Of a stretch of 64,000 nt of DNA, positions 7,907 through 14,880 are shown in pieces. How positions within the stretch are numbered: position 1 is the first letter of the stretch; each line of letters starts with the position of its first letter. A model generated the notes under the pieces. That model had not been told where the DNA came from. It did no database searches and saw only the letters and a program-made list of their open reading frames with translations. The stretch covers positions 129,404 through 193,403 of the forward strand of contig CAVENX010000019.1 of NCBI GenBank assembly GCA_963617275.1, read 5' to 3'. The position numbers and the translations under genes are program-made. This stretch comes from Limivicinus sp963617275 (GTDB taxonomy: Bacteria; Bacillota; Clostridia; Oscillospirales; Oscillospiraceae).

Positions 7907-7935
7907 ATAATAGCATACAGGCTTGTATCTGTCGA
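7907..7935 (-). promoter_or_regulatory. Promoter of toxin-like peptide with operator in spacer
   Basis: On the minus strand: TCGACA (7930-7935), 17-bp spacer, TATTAT (7907-7912). The spacer holds the near-palindrome CATACAGGCTTGTAT (7914-7928), which differs by one base from the palindrome at 7421-7436. A protein bound there would block RNA polymerase. Confidence 0.6.
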
Positions 7936-8031
7936 GCCTCAAATTCCCTCTTTAGCAAAACCGCACAAAAGCGGAGCAATAAATTGTGCAAAATGCGTAA
8001 CACAGTACAAGCGACGATTTTATAGCAACAG

Positions 8032-8068
8032 AGAAGCAGCAGGGGTCAACCCTGCTGCTTCTGTTTTT
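8032..8068 (+). terminator. Strong hairpin with T-run
   Basis: AGAAGCAGCAGGG (8032-8044) pairs with CCCTGCTGCTTCT (8050-8062), followed on the plus strand by TGTTTTT. It overlaps the stop codon of the minus-strand gene at 8046. It could end plus-strand antisense transcripts or work in both directions. Confidence 0.65.
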
Positions 8069-8216
8069 CAATGTCCTTGCGTATGAGGCTTTTGATGTAG
8101 CCGGATTTGTTTTCCTGCTTCTCCAGCTGCTCGAGGATGTCCGCCTCCGTGGCCTTTACCAACCGGATGTTGATCACGGTTGTTTTTTCTTTGTTGTACT
8201 TGTCTTGAGGTCTCAT
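8046..8216 (-). CDS. Small ribbon-helix-helix-like protein (56 aa)
   Basis: The frame begins MRPQDKYNKEKTTVINIRLV and continues through ATEADILEQLEKQENKSGYI to KSLIRKDIEKQ. A beta strand followed by two helices matches CopG/Arc-type DNA-binding proteins common on mobilizable elements. The start ATG overlaps the stop of the preceding membrane-peptide gene (ATGA at 8213-8216), so the two are translationally coupled. It may regulate the palindromic promoters of this island. Function is inferred from fold pattern only. Confidence 0.65.
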   Translation of the reverse strand: MRPQDKYNKEKTTVINIRLVKATEADILEQLEKQENKSGYIKSLIRKDIEKQKQQG

Positions 8217-8371
8217 TTTTTCACTGCCTCCGAAATGTCAAACACTGCGACCGCAGCTACCAGCGCGGCAGATATCCAAAATATCAAACTCGCCCCATGC
8301 TTGACGGCATTTACACAATTGAGAGCAAACAACAGATATAACGCTGAGTTTCTGATTTTTTTCTTGCACAT
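8213..8371 (-). CDS. Small membrane protein of unknown function (52 aa)
   Basis: Starts MCKKKIRNSALYLLFALNCV and has two hydrophobic stretches (residues ~9-22 and ~29-46: SLIFWISAALVAAVAVF), ending SEAVKK. It shares an ATGA overlap with the downstream ribbon-helix-helix gene, which supports it as a real gene. The RBS is poor, and a plus-strand promoter overlaps its 5' end. A longer in-frame version (to 8572) would overlap the 38-aa peptide gene and is not favoured. Confidence 0.5.
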   Translation of the reverse strand: MCKKKIRNSALYLLFALNCVNAVKHGASLIFWISAALVAAVAVFDISEAVKK

Positions 8372-8392
8372 TTTTTCGTTTCGGCTTATAAT
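8364..8392 (+). promoter_or_regulatory. Promoter facing the 38-aa peptide gene (antisense)
   Basis: TTGCAC (8364-8369), 17-bp spacer, TATAAT (8387-8392). Its transcript (from ~8399) would first form a GC-rich hairpin (GGGCGGGCGG against CCGCCGCGCCC) and then run antisense to the 3' end of the peptide gene at 8436-8552. No clear terminator was seen. Confidence 0.6.
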
Positions 8393-8435
8393 GGCATTGG
8401 GCAGGGCGGGCGGTTCCCCGCCGCGCCCCGTTTCA

Positions 8436-8552
8436 TTAGCCTTTGACAATTTCCCAGATCGCCGCCGCGATGCTTGTGATGTATGACAGGATTTCAAGCA
8501 CCGTGCGCACGGTTTCGAGCTTGTCAGGGGCTTTCTTTTTCCCTTTAGCCAT
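8436..8552 (-). CDS. Short hydrophobic peptide (38 aa), possible second type I toxin
   Basis: Encodes MAKGKKKAPDKLETVRTVLE followed by ILSYITSIAAAIWEIVKG: a basic N-terminus and one amphipathic or membrane helix. The RBS AAGGAG is good and a near-consensus promoter lies upstream. It shares the VLEILS string with the 27-aa toxin-like peptide and the same convergent antisense-promoter layout. No homologue is recalled, so the toxin call is inference. Confidence 0.55.
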   Translation of the reverse strand: MAKGKKKAPDKLETVRTVLEILSYITSIAAAIWEIVKG

Positions 8553-8608
8553 TGCCTTTCTCCTTGTTTCAAATTTCCCTCGGGTTTTCGCCCCCTCGGG
8601 ATGGTTTA

Positions 8609-8637
8609 ATTATAACATACGTATGTACTTATGTCAA
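8609..8637 (-). promoter_or_regulatory. Consensus promoter with palindrome in spacer
   Basis: On the minus strand: TTGACA (8632-8637), exactly 17 bp, TATAAT (8609-8614), the best promoter in the window. The spacer contains the perfect palindrome ACATACGTATGT (8615-8626), sharing CATAC/GTATG half-sites with the operators at 7421 and 7914. So strong a promoter is presumably held off by a repressor. Confidence 0.8.
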
Positions 8638-8893
8638 GGGGAGTTATTAAAAATCTAAAAAATTTCGGAAAAACGTAAGGAATAAACATGATAAATCCTA
8701 ATGTTGACATGAGAGATTTTAATAGATAGATCCTGTCGCCCCAACACTACGCACTATATATGTTATCTATATTACGTCTTATATATAGATGCGTACAATG
8801 CAGAGCGGCCGGAGGACGTGCGCCAGAGCGCCGCGGCGGCGGGGAGTAAGCAGACGCTTCCCTGCTTTCAGAAACTGGATCTTTCACTGTGCT
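8638..8893. repeat. Gene-poor stretch with AT-rich inverted repeat
   Basis: No gene is supported here. The inverted repeat ACGCA-CTATATAT ... ATATATAG-ATGCGT spans 8749-8794. A plus-strand TTGACA at 8704-8709 lacks a good -10 box. The 8800-8880 part is GC-rich and may be a gene remnant. Confidence 0.4.
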
Positions 8894-9271
8894 TCATGAC
8901 CGACTGGGAAAGGCAATGATCGCCTTGGAATAATCTTTCAAATCGAGCTTCTGCCCGCAGCGGTCACAGAAACGCTGGTATTCCCGGTCAAGAGTCAGTT
9001 TGCAGTACGGGCACGCAGGATAACGGCCGAGTCCGCAGATAAAGCGATTCTCCACAACAGGCATTGGCATCCTGAGATCCGACAGCGGAGGGAGCCTCGG
9101 CAGCTCGTTCGGTGTAAGCTCAAAGCCGTTGCAAAGTTTCTCAAAGGTATTGATCGACGCGTTAGCCTGCCCTCTGGCAACGCTGCCGAAGTATCTTGGA
9201 CTGAGCCCACAGAGCTCCGCAGCCTTCTCATAGCTGAGACCACGGCTGCTGCACAGATGAAGGATGTACAT
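8894..9271 (-). CDS. XRE-family regulator with C-terminal zinc ribbon
   Basis: 125 residues. Residues ~1-60 form a helix-turn-helix (SYEKAAELCGLSPRYFGSVA, then NTFEKLCNGFELTPNEL), typical of XRE/Cro proteins. The C-terminus has two cysteine pairs (CPYCKLTL, then CDRCGQKL), a zinc-ribbon of the double-zinc type. It sits at the far edge of the tRNA-Leu island and is a candidate for the factor that binds the palindromic promoters there, which is inference. The start at 9271 lacks a strong RBS, so the N-terminus may differ slightly. Confidence 0.75.
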   Translation of the reverse strand: MYILHLCSSRGLSYEKAAELCGLSPRYFGSVARGQANASINTFEKLCNGFELTPNELPRLPPLSDLRMPMPVVENRFICGLGRYPACPYCKLTLDREYQRFCDRCGQKLDLKDYSKAIIAFPSRS

Positions 9272-9434
9272 GGATAGGTTCTTTGAAAACGCCTTTTTCG
9301 CTCTCTTTCTCTTTAAGATGCTTTCAGCTTAGGAGCAGTATGCTGCCGTCTCAAGGAACGATACTGCCTAACCTTTGCTTTTTCTCCGGTTTACTACAAA
9401 AACATTAAAGCCTCAAACGGCTGTTCATTATATT

Positions 9435-9481
9435 GCGAAGGCGTGGGCGGCACGCCGCCCACGCCTTCGCTGCTATTTTTT
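9435..9481. terminator. Perfect 16-bp hairpin terminator
   Basis: GCGAAGGCGTGGGCGG (9435-9450) is exactly complementary to 9455-9470, with a 4-nt loop, and is followed on the plus strand by TGCTATTTTTT. It lies between the XRE gene and the 3' end of the Ntn hydrolase and probably ends the latter's transcript as well. Confidence 0.7.
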
Positions 9482-9490
9482 GCTAAGCTC

Positions 9491-9513
9491 TACCCAAACT
9501 TTTGACATTGAGC
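9491..9513 (+). repeat. 23-bp repeat, copy A
   Basis: TACCCAAACT-TTTGACATTGAGC differs at two positions from the 23-mer at 42939-42961. Its origin is unknown; it may be the end of a mobile element. Confidence 0.5.
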
Positions 9514-9514
9514 C

Positions 9515-10630
9515 TTACTTTGCCGTTGTGGTCACGGCGCCGTCTTCCATTGTATAATAGGTGATGTCGTCCCAATGACGGCGGATGGCGATCTCTGCGG
9601 TCAGGTCGGTGTTGTTGTATACGATTGACCACTGCGTGTTGCTGGTGATATCCTCGGGATTAGGATCCTGCGCCGCGGCGCGGATGGCCTCCCATGCGGT
9701 GTCGTTGGTGTGAGCGCCGCGCTGTGCGTCAAGTATTTCCATTATCGCGTCATAACGCTCTCTGCCGTGACCGTAGATGCCGTTTTTCTGATTGGGCAGG
9801 ACTTCATTTCTGTACATTACAAAGAAATTCGTGACGGCCTCGGACGGCGTTACAACAAGCTCTCTGCCCTCACTGTTGCAGTCATATTCAAACACTCGGC
9901 CGTCTCCGGACGCGTCGGTTATGTAGAAGTGATAGTCTCTGCCGCTTGTCGCGTACATATCATAGCCGCTGAGCAGCTCCACGGCTTCCTCGGTAGTCGC
10001 GGCGCGGTCGAGTACAAGGCGTATGGCAAGAGTCGTTGCAATGGTGGGTTTTCCGGTATGCTGACGTGTGGGTTCGCTGTCAAGCGTGAGCACGGCTATC
10101 GACACACCCTTTTCGTTCAGTCCGTCCAGACACACGAACGGGGCGGTGAGGCTTGAGAACTTTTTGCCGAGATTTGCGTCGGGTACATTTGCTGATACGT
10201 TGTCAAGCGCGGCAAAAGCGACGGATTTGTACCCGTCCTTCGGCGTGCAGCAGACGAGCATTGCGGAGGTGTCGTTCTTGAAATCATAGTTGCGGCCCAT
10301 GTGTACGTCGCCACCGGTATCCGTGAGGGTAAATGCCGAGCAGCCGAAGGACGGTGCTTTCATGCTGATCGGCAGCAGCGGCAGGGTTTCTTTGAGAATC
10401 GCTTCAAGCATCGTCTGGTCATCCATGATGCCGTAATTGATGATTTTGTCGATGCTGTAATCGTATTTGACATCCATGCGGTAGAGATTATACCCGTCGT
10501 CATAGTCGGTAAGCTGCTCGATGGTAGCCATGGTGCGGAAACGGGTAAAGTAAATGCAGACAAAAACGAGGAGAACAAGCACGATAACGGCAAGCAGAGC
10601 CGGAAGGATGTACCTTGAAGCCTTATTCAT
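9515..10630 (-). CDS. Secreted/membrane-anchored Ntn hydrolase (C45/choloylglycine hydrolase-like)
   Basis: 371 residues. An N-terminal anchor (YILPALLAVIVLVLLVFVCI) places the enzyme outside the membrane. The likely nucleophile is Cys in SFGCSAFTL (~residue 97), followed by GRNYDF and FVCLDGLNEKGVSIA, matching linear-amide C-N hydrolases of the acyl-coenzyme A:6-APA acyltransferase/choloylglycine group. In classic enzymes the Cys becomes residue 1 after processing; here it is internal, as in lipoprotein-like relatives. Start 10630 has GGAGG 9 bp upstream. The substrate is unknown; peptide or bile-acid amides are possible. Confidence 0.8.
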   Translation of the reverse strand: MNKASRYILPALLAVIVLVLLVFVCIYFTRFRTMATIEQLTDYDDGYNLYRMDVKYDYSIDKIINYGIMDDQTMLEAILKETLPLLPISMKAPSFGCSAFTLTDTGGDVHMGRNYDFKNDTSAMLVCCTPKDGYKSVAFAALDNVSANVPDANLGKKFSSLTAPFVCLDGLNEKGVSIAVLTLDSEPTRQHTGKPTIATTLAIRLVLDRAATTEEAVELLSGYDMYATSGRDYHFYITDASGDGRVFEYDCNSEGRELVVTPSEAVTNFFVMYRNEVLPNQKNGIYGHGRERYDAIMEILDAQRGAHTNDTAWEAIRAAAQDPNPEDITSNTQWSIVYNNTDLTAEIAIRRHWDDITYYTMEDGAVTTTAK

Positions 10631-10665
10631 AATTCTTTCCTCCAAATCGGTAATTATATAAATAA

Positions 10666-10694
10666 AGAATAACAAAAACACCGGCTAACGTCAA
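10666..10694 (-). promoter_or_regulatory. Promoter of Ntn hydrolase gene
   Basis: On the minus strand: TTGACG (10689-10694), 17 bp, TATTCT (10666-10671), 36 bp upstream of the start codon. Confidence 0.6.
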
Positions 10695-10750
10695 GCGTTT
10701 AACGAACGATGCCGGCGCTTTTTCGTGCGGGAAAAACACAGCTCAAATTA

Positions 10751-10779
10751 TTGAAAAAAAGGAAGAAGCGGTGTATAAT
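10751..10779 (+). promoter_or_regulatory. Promoter of ybaK (and possibly uvrA)
   Basis: TTGAAA (10751-10756), 17 bp, TATAAT (10774-10779). The ybaK start is 32 bp downstream. uvrA follows at 12 bp, so it is probably read from here too. No LexA box was recognised. Confidence 0.75.
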
Positions 10780-10811
10780 ATAAAGACTTTTTTGAGCCGG
10801 AGGACAGGCTG

Positions 10812-11291
10812 ATGGCAGAGCAGAAAACAAACGTGATGCGTCTTTTGGAGCAGAAGAAAATAAAATACACCGCTCACGAGTATCCGCACACTGACGCGGC
10901 TGTTGACGGAGTGAGCGTTGCGGAAAGTCTCGGTCAGCCAGTCGGGCGCGTGTTCAAGACGCTTGTTGCGAAGGGCGCGAGCAAGAAAATATATGTTTTT
11001 GATATTCCGGTCGCGGAGGAGCTTGATCTCAAAAAAGCCGCAAAGGCGGTAGGGGAGAAGTCGGTAGCGATGGTTCATGTCAGAGAACTGACGGAGCTTA
11101 CAGGGTACGTTCGCGGCGGATGTTCGCCGTTGGGAATGAAAAAGCAGTACCCCACCGTTTTTCATGAATCCTGCGTGAAACAGGACACAATAATGGTAAG
11201 CGCCGGAAAGATCGGTTTTCAGGTGGAGCTTTCACCGGACGATCTTATCGCGCTTACGAGAGGCACAACGGCGGATATTATTATGGCATAA
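10812..11291 (+). CDS. ybaK: Cys-tRNA(Pro)/Cys-tRNA(Cys) deacylase, YbaK/EbsC family
   Basis: Trans-editing enzyme that removes Cys misloaded on tRNA-Pro. Its 159 residues match the YbaK length. Motifs include YPHTDAAVDGVSVAESLG, VFKTLVAKG (catalytic Lys region), GYVRGGCSPLGMKK, and the closing KIGFQVELSPDDLIAL. The RBS is GGAGGA. It precedes uvrA by 12 bp, an apparent operon. A second, different member of the superfamily is at 25929-26399. Confidence 0.93.
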   Translation: MAEQKTNVMRLLEQKKIKYTAHEYPHTDAAVDGVSVAESLGQPVGRVFKTLVAKGASKKIYVFDIPVAEELDLKKAAKAVGEKSVAMVHVRELTELTGYVRGGCSPLGMKKQYPTVFHESCVKQDTIMVSAGKIGFQVELSPDDLIALTRGTTADIIMA

Positions 11292-11303
11292 CGAGGTTTT
11301 ACA

Positions 11304-14132
11304 ATGCAGAGCAGCATTTTTATCAAGGGCGCGAGAGAAAATAATCTTAAAAATATTGACGTCGAGATACCGCGTGACAAGCTTGTTATTGTCACCGGAC
11401 TTTCCGGCAGCGGCAAATCCAGCCTTGCCTTTGACACAATTTATGCCGAGGGTCAGCGCAGATATGTGGAAAGTCTTTCATCTTATGCGAGAATGTTCTT
11501 GGGGCAGATGGACAAACCGGACGTCGATTATATCGAAGGTCTTTCTCCCGCAATATCCATAGACCAGAAAACCACGTCCAAAAACCCGCGCTCAACCGTC
11601 GGCACGGTGACGGAGATATATGATTATCTGCGTCTGCTGTGGGCGAGGATCGGCATACCCCATTGCCCCAAGTGCGGCAAGGAGATACGCCAGCAGACGA
11701 TCGACCAGATGGTGGACAAGATACGCGAGCTGCCGGAGGGAACGCGCATCCAGATACTTGCCCCCGTTATCCGCGGCAAAAAGGGCGAGCATGTCAAGGT
11801 GCTGGAGGACGCGAAGAAATCAGGCTATGTCCGTGTGCGGGCGGACGGGATCGTCTATGACCTCACGGAGGAAATCAAGCTTGAAAAAAACAAGAAGCAC
11901 AATATAGATATAATAGTTGACCGCCTTGTGATAAAGCCGGATATTGTCCGCCGCCTGACGGACTCCTGCGAAACCGCGCTTGCCCTTGCCGGAGGACTTC
12001 TCGTTGTGGATATCCCCGCCGAGGAGCGGCAGATCGCCTTTTCGCAGAACTACGCCTGCGAGGACTGCGGCATTTCGCTTGAGGAGCTTGCCCCGCGCCT
12101 GTTTTCATTCAACAGCCCGCAGGGCGCGTGTCCGAAGTGTACGGGGCTTGGTATGCAGCTTCTTGTGGACCCCGACCTTATCATGCCCAACCGGAATCTC
12201 AGCATTATGGACGGCGGACTTGTCGCGTCCGGCTGGGGCAACGTCAAGGGCGATACCATTTCAAAAATGTACTTTGACGCGCTTTCAAAGCGCTATCATT
12301 TCAAGCTCAGCGAGCCGATAAAGGACATCCCGCCGGAGGGGATCGAGGCGATACTTTACGGCACCAAGGGAGAGCCGCTGATGCTGCGCTATGAAAAATC
12401 GGAGGGGTACGGCGTAATCATGCGCGATTTTGAAGGGATAGTAAACAACATCCAGCGCAGATACAGTGAGACCCAAAGCCCCGGTGTAAAGGCGGAGCTT
12501 GAGGAGAGCATGTCGCAGATCCCATGCCCGGACTGTCACGGGAAAAGGCTCAAGCCCGCGGCTCTTGCCGTGACCGTAGGCGGACTTAATATAGCGCAGT
12601 TCTGTGAGCTTTCGGTGGTTGACGCACTCAAATTCGTTGACGGCCTTGTGCTTACCGACCGGGAAAAAATAATTGCCGAGCGCATTTTGAAAGAGATACG
12701 CTCCCGTCTCGGCTTTCTGAACAGCGTCGGCCTCGGTTATCTCAATCTCAGCCGTTCCGCTGCCACGCTGTCCGGCGGTGAGAGCCAGAGAATACGTCTT
12801 GCGACGCAGATAGGCTCAAGCCTTATGGGCGTGCTGTATATTCTTGACGAGCCGAGCATAGGACTGCACCAGCGCGACAACGGCAAGCTTATCGCCACGC
12901 TCAAGCGTCTGCGCGATCTTGGCAATACCCTGATAGTCGTCGAGCACGACGAGGAAACCATGCGCGCCGCCGACCATATCATAGATATCGGGCCGGGAGC
13001 GGGCGTTAACGGCGGAAACGTCGTTGCGCAGGGAACGGTCGCGGATATATGCGCATGTCCCGAGTCCGTGACGGGACAGTATCTGAGCGGGAAAAAGTTT
13101 ATACCCGTGCCCACGAAGCGCCGGGAGGGCAGCGGAAAGTGCCTCAAGATAATAAACGCGAGTGAGAATAACCTCAAGAACGTGGACGTTGAGATACCTC
13201 TGGGCAAGCTCGTGTGTGTCACCGGCGTATCAGGCAGCGGCAAATCGTCTCTCGTGAACGAGATACTTTATAAGACGCTTGCGGCGGAGAAAAACCGCGT
13301 GAAGGTGCGTCCGGGTAAATGCGGCGGCGTTGAGGGGCTTGAATATATAGACAAGGTCATCGCGCTCGACCAGAGCCCGATAGGCCGCTCCCCGCGCTCA
13401 AATCCCGCCACGTATACCGGCGTCTTCAACGATATACGCGACCTCTTTGCCTCTACGCAGGAGGCAAAAATGCGCGGCTACGGGCAGGGGCGCTTCTCCT
13501 TCAATGTCAAGGGCGGCAGATGTGAAGCCTGCGCCGGCGACGGACTTGTAAAGATAGAGATGCACTTTCTTCCGGACGTGTATGTCCCGTGCGAGGTGTG
13601 CGGCGGCAAGAGATATAACCGCGAGACGCTCGAGGTCAGATATAAGGGGAAGAGCATTGCCGATGTACTTGATATGACAATCGAGGAAGCGGCGGCGTTC
13701 TTTGCTAATCAGTCAAGGATACTCAATAAGATACAGACGCTTTACGACGTGGGGCTTGGCTATGTAAAGCTCGGCCAGTCCAGCACGACGCTTTCCGGCG
13801 GCGAGGCGCAGCGCGTGAAGCTTGCAACCGAGCTTTCAAAGCGCAGTACCGGCAATACCGTCTATATTCTTGACGAGCCTACCACCGGTCTTCATGTAGC
13901 CGACGTCCACCGGCTCATAAATATACTCGACCGCTTTGCCGACGCGGGGAATACCGTTGTCGTCATAGAGCATAATCTTGACGTCATAAAGGTTGCCGAC
14001 TATATAATCGACCTCGGCCCCGAAGGCGGCGACGGCGGCGGAGAAGTGATATTTGCCGGAACGCCGGAGGAATGTGCCATGTGTGAGCGCAGCTATACCG
14101 GTCAGTACCTCAGACCGCTGCTGGAAAAATAA
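11304..14132 (+). CDS. uvrA: Excinuclease ABC subunit A
   Basis: DNA-damage recognition ATPase of nucleotide excision repair; its 942 residues match the usual length. Walker A GLSGSGKSSLAFDT is near residue 32 and a second, GVSGSGKSS, near residue 640. Zinc modules CPKCGKEI, CEDCGI...CPKC and CEACAGDG...CEVCGGKRY are present. ABC signatures LSGGESQRIRL and LSGGEAQRVKLA and both Walker B/D-loops (LDEPSIGLHQRD, LDEPTTGLH) are intact. uvrB and uvrC are not in the window. A terminator follows at 14192. Confidence 0.98.
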   Translation: MQSSIFIKGARENNLKNIDVEIPRDKLVIVTGLSGSGKSSLAFDTIYAEGQRRYVESLSSYARMFLGQMDKPDVDYIEGLSPAISIDQKTTSKNPRSTVGTVTEIYDYLRLLWARIGIPHCPKCGKEIRQQTIDQMVDKIRELPEGTRIQILAPVIRGKKGEHVKVLEDAKKSGYVRVRADGIVYDLTEEIKLEKNKKHNIDIIVDRLVIKPDIVRRLTDSCETALALAGGLLVVDIPAEERQIAFSQNYACEDCGISLEELAPRLFSFNSPQGACPKCTGLGMQLLVDPDLIMPNRNLSIMDGGLVASGWGNVKGDTISKMYFDALSKRYHFKLSEPIKDIPPEGIEAILYGTKGEPLMLRYEKSEGYGVIMRDFEGIVNNIQRRYSETQSPGVKAELEESMSQIPCPDCHGKRLKPAALAVTVGGLNIAQFCELSVVDALKFVDGLVLTDREKIIAERILKEIRSRLGFLNSVGLGYLNLSRSAATLSGGESQRIRLATQIGSSLMGVLYILDEPSIGLHQRDNGKLIATLKRLRDLGNTLIVVEHDEETMRAADHIIDIGPGAGVNGGNVVAQGTVADICACPESVTGQYLSGKKFIPVPTKRREGSGKCLKIINASENNLKNVDVEIPLGKLVCVTGVSGSGKSSLVNEILYKTLAAEKNRVKVRPGKCGGVEGLEYIDKVIALDQSPIGRSPRSNPATYTGVFNDIRDLFASTQEAKMRGYGQGRFSFNVKGGRCEACAGDGLVKIEMHFLPDVYVPCEVCGGKRYNRETLEVRYKGKSIADVLDMTIEEAAAFFANQSRILNKIQTLYDVGLGYVKLGQSSTTLSGGEAQRVKLATELSKRSTGNTVYILDEPTTGLHVADVHRLINILDRFADAGNTVVVIEHNLDVIKVADYIIDLGPEGGDGGGEVIFAGTPEECAMCERSYTGQYLRPLLEK

Positions 14133-14191
14133 TATTGCAATGCGCTGCGAATCAGCGAACACAACGCTGATTCTAAATGAAAACGTTCGAT

Positions 14192-14239
14192 AAATCTGTC
14201 GGAAGAGTTGGAAAATGAGACTTCCGACAGATTTTTATA
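14192..14239 (+). terminator. Terminator of uvrA
   Basis: AAATCTGTCGGAAG (14192-14205) pairs with CTTCCGACAGATTT (14221-14234), followed by TTATAT. Confidence 0.85.
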
Positions 14240-14246
14240 TAAGTAA

Positions 14247-14456
14247 ACATAAAATAATTTACATATCTTAATTCACGTATTTTGAGATACATAAATAAAG
14301 CAACATAAATCGAGAAACATAAAATTAGAGACTTAAAATAATTTACATAATAAAAGCTACACAACTTAATTAACGTAAATGAATTAACATAATTTGATTT
14401 ACACATGTTGGATGACGTAAAATGGAAGACGTAATTTAATTTACATAACATTGAGC
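14247..14456 (+). repeat. Array of fifteen degenerate 14-bp repeats
   Basis: Fifteen adjoining units of exactly 14 bp, each beginning AC(A/G)TAA or a close variant, followed by a variable A/T-rich 8-mer. Examples: ACATAAAATAATTT (14247), ACGTAAATGAATTA (14373), ACGTAATTTAATTT (14429), ACATAACATTGAGC (14443). All units keep phase with no spacer. The array is far more AT-rich than its flanks and ends ~30 bp before the promoter of the first LysM peptide. A long minus-strand frame through it shows YVN-F every 14 residues, a by-product of the 14-bp period (3 x 14 = 42 nt). Confidence 0.85.
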
Positions 14457-14485
14457 GAAACAGCCAAACAACGAAAAAATACTGT

Positions 14486-14514
14486 GTAACAAAAACACGG
14501 CTGCGGCGTATATA
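14486..14514 (+). promoter_or_regulatory. Promoter of LysM peptide 1 (shared motif)
   Basis: GTAACA (14486-14491), 17 bp, TATATA (14509-14514). The wider pattern TAACAAAA-N9-CGGCGTATATA recurs with identical spacing before peptide 2, so both genes are probably read by the same polymerase form or regulator. Confidence 0.6.
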
Positions 14515-14559
14515 AAATTGAAAGTGATATTTACAAAATATTAAAAGGAGGTAAATTCG

Positions 14560-14766
14560 GTGAAGGAGCTTAGCGAGAACGAAGTCAGCGGAGTCAGCGG
14601 CGGCGTAGACGGTGAATATCTTTATTATGCCGTTACCTGGGGCGACACACTGCCGTGGATAGCAAGAAGATTTTTCACTACGGTCGAGACGCTTATCAAG
14701 CTTAATAATATCAAGGATCCTGAAAAGCTTCAGCTTGGGCAGATATTGATCATCCCGAGATACTGA
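14560..14766 (+). CDS. LysM peptide 1 with bacteriocin-type double-glycine leader
   Basis: 68 residues. The N-terminus MKELSENEVSGVSGG looks like a class II bacteriocin/GG leader (ELSE...V-SGG) that a C39-peptidase ABC transporter would cut after GG. The rest is a single LysM domain: YYAVTWGDTLPWIARRF, then TTVETLIKLNNI and LQLGQILIIPRY. LysM binds GlcNAc-containing glycans such as peptidoglycan. The start is GTG at 14560, 7 bp after AAAGGAGGT. A paralogue follows at 14881. No C39 transporter or immunity gene lies in the window. Export by this route is inference. Confidence 0.8.
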   Translation: MKELSENEVSGVSGGVDGEYLYYAVTWGDTLPWIARRFFTTVETLIKLNNIKDPEKLQLGQILIIPRY

Positions 14767-14793
14767 CCGAAGTAAGACGGGCTGCAAAAGACT

Positions 14794-14822
14794 GTAACAA
14801 AACATTTTTCCCGGCGTATATA
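14794..14822 (+). promoter_or_regulatory. Promoter of LysM peptide 2 (shared motif)
   Basis: GTAACA (14794-14799), 17 bp, TATATA (14817-14822), again with TAACAAAA-N9-CGGCGTATATA. The separate promoter shows the two peptides are independent units rather than one operon. Confidence 0.6.
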
Positions 14823-14880
14823 GCAGTGAAACAGGGTTTCACAAATTAAAAAAACAAATAGATGTTAGGAGGAAAAAATC

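Noticed and set aside
14173..14805. 210-codon minus-strand frame across the 14-bp array, with YVN-F every 14 residues
   Set aside because: The regularity follows from the 14-bp DNA period. The frame overlaps the first LysM peptide gene and the uvrA terminator, has no RBS, and its composition is unlike any known protein.
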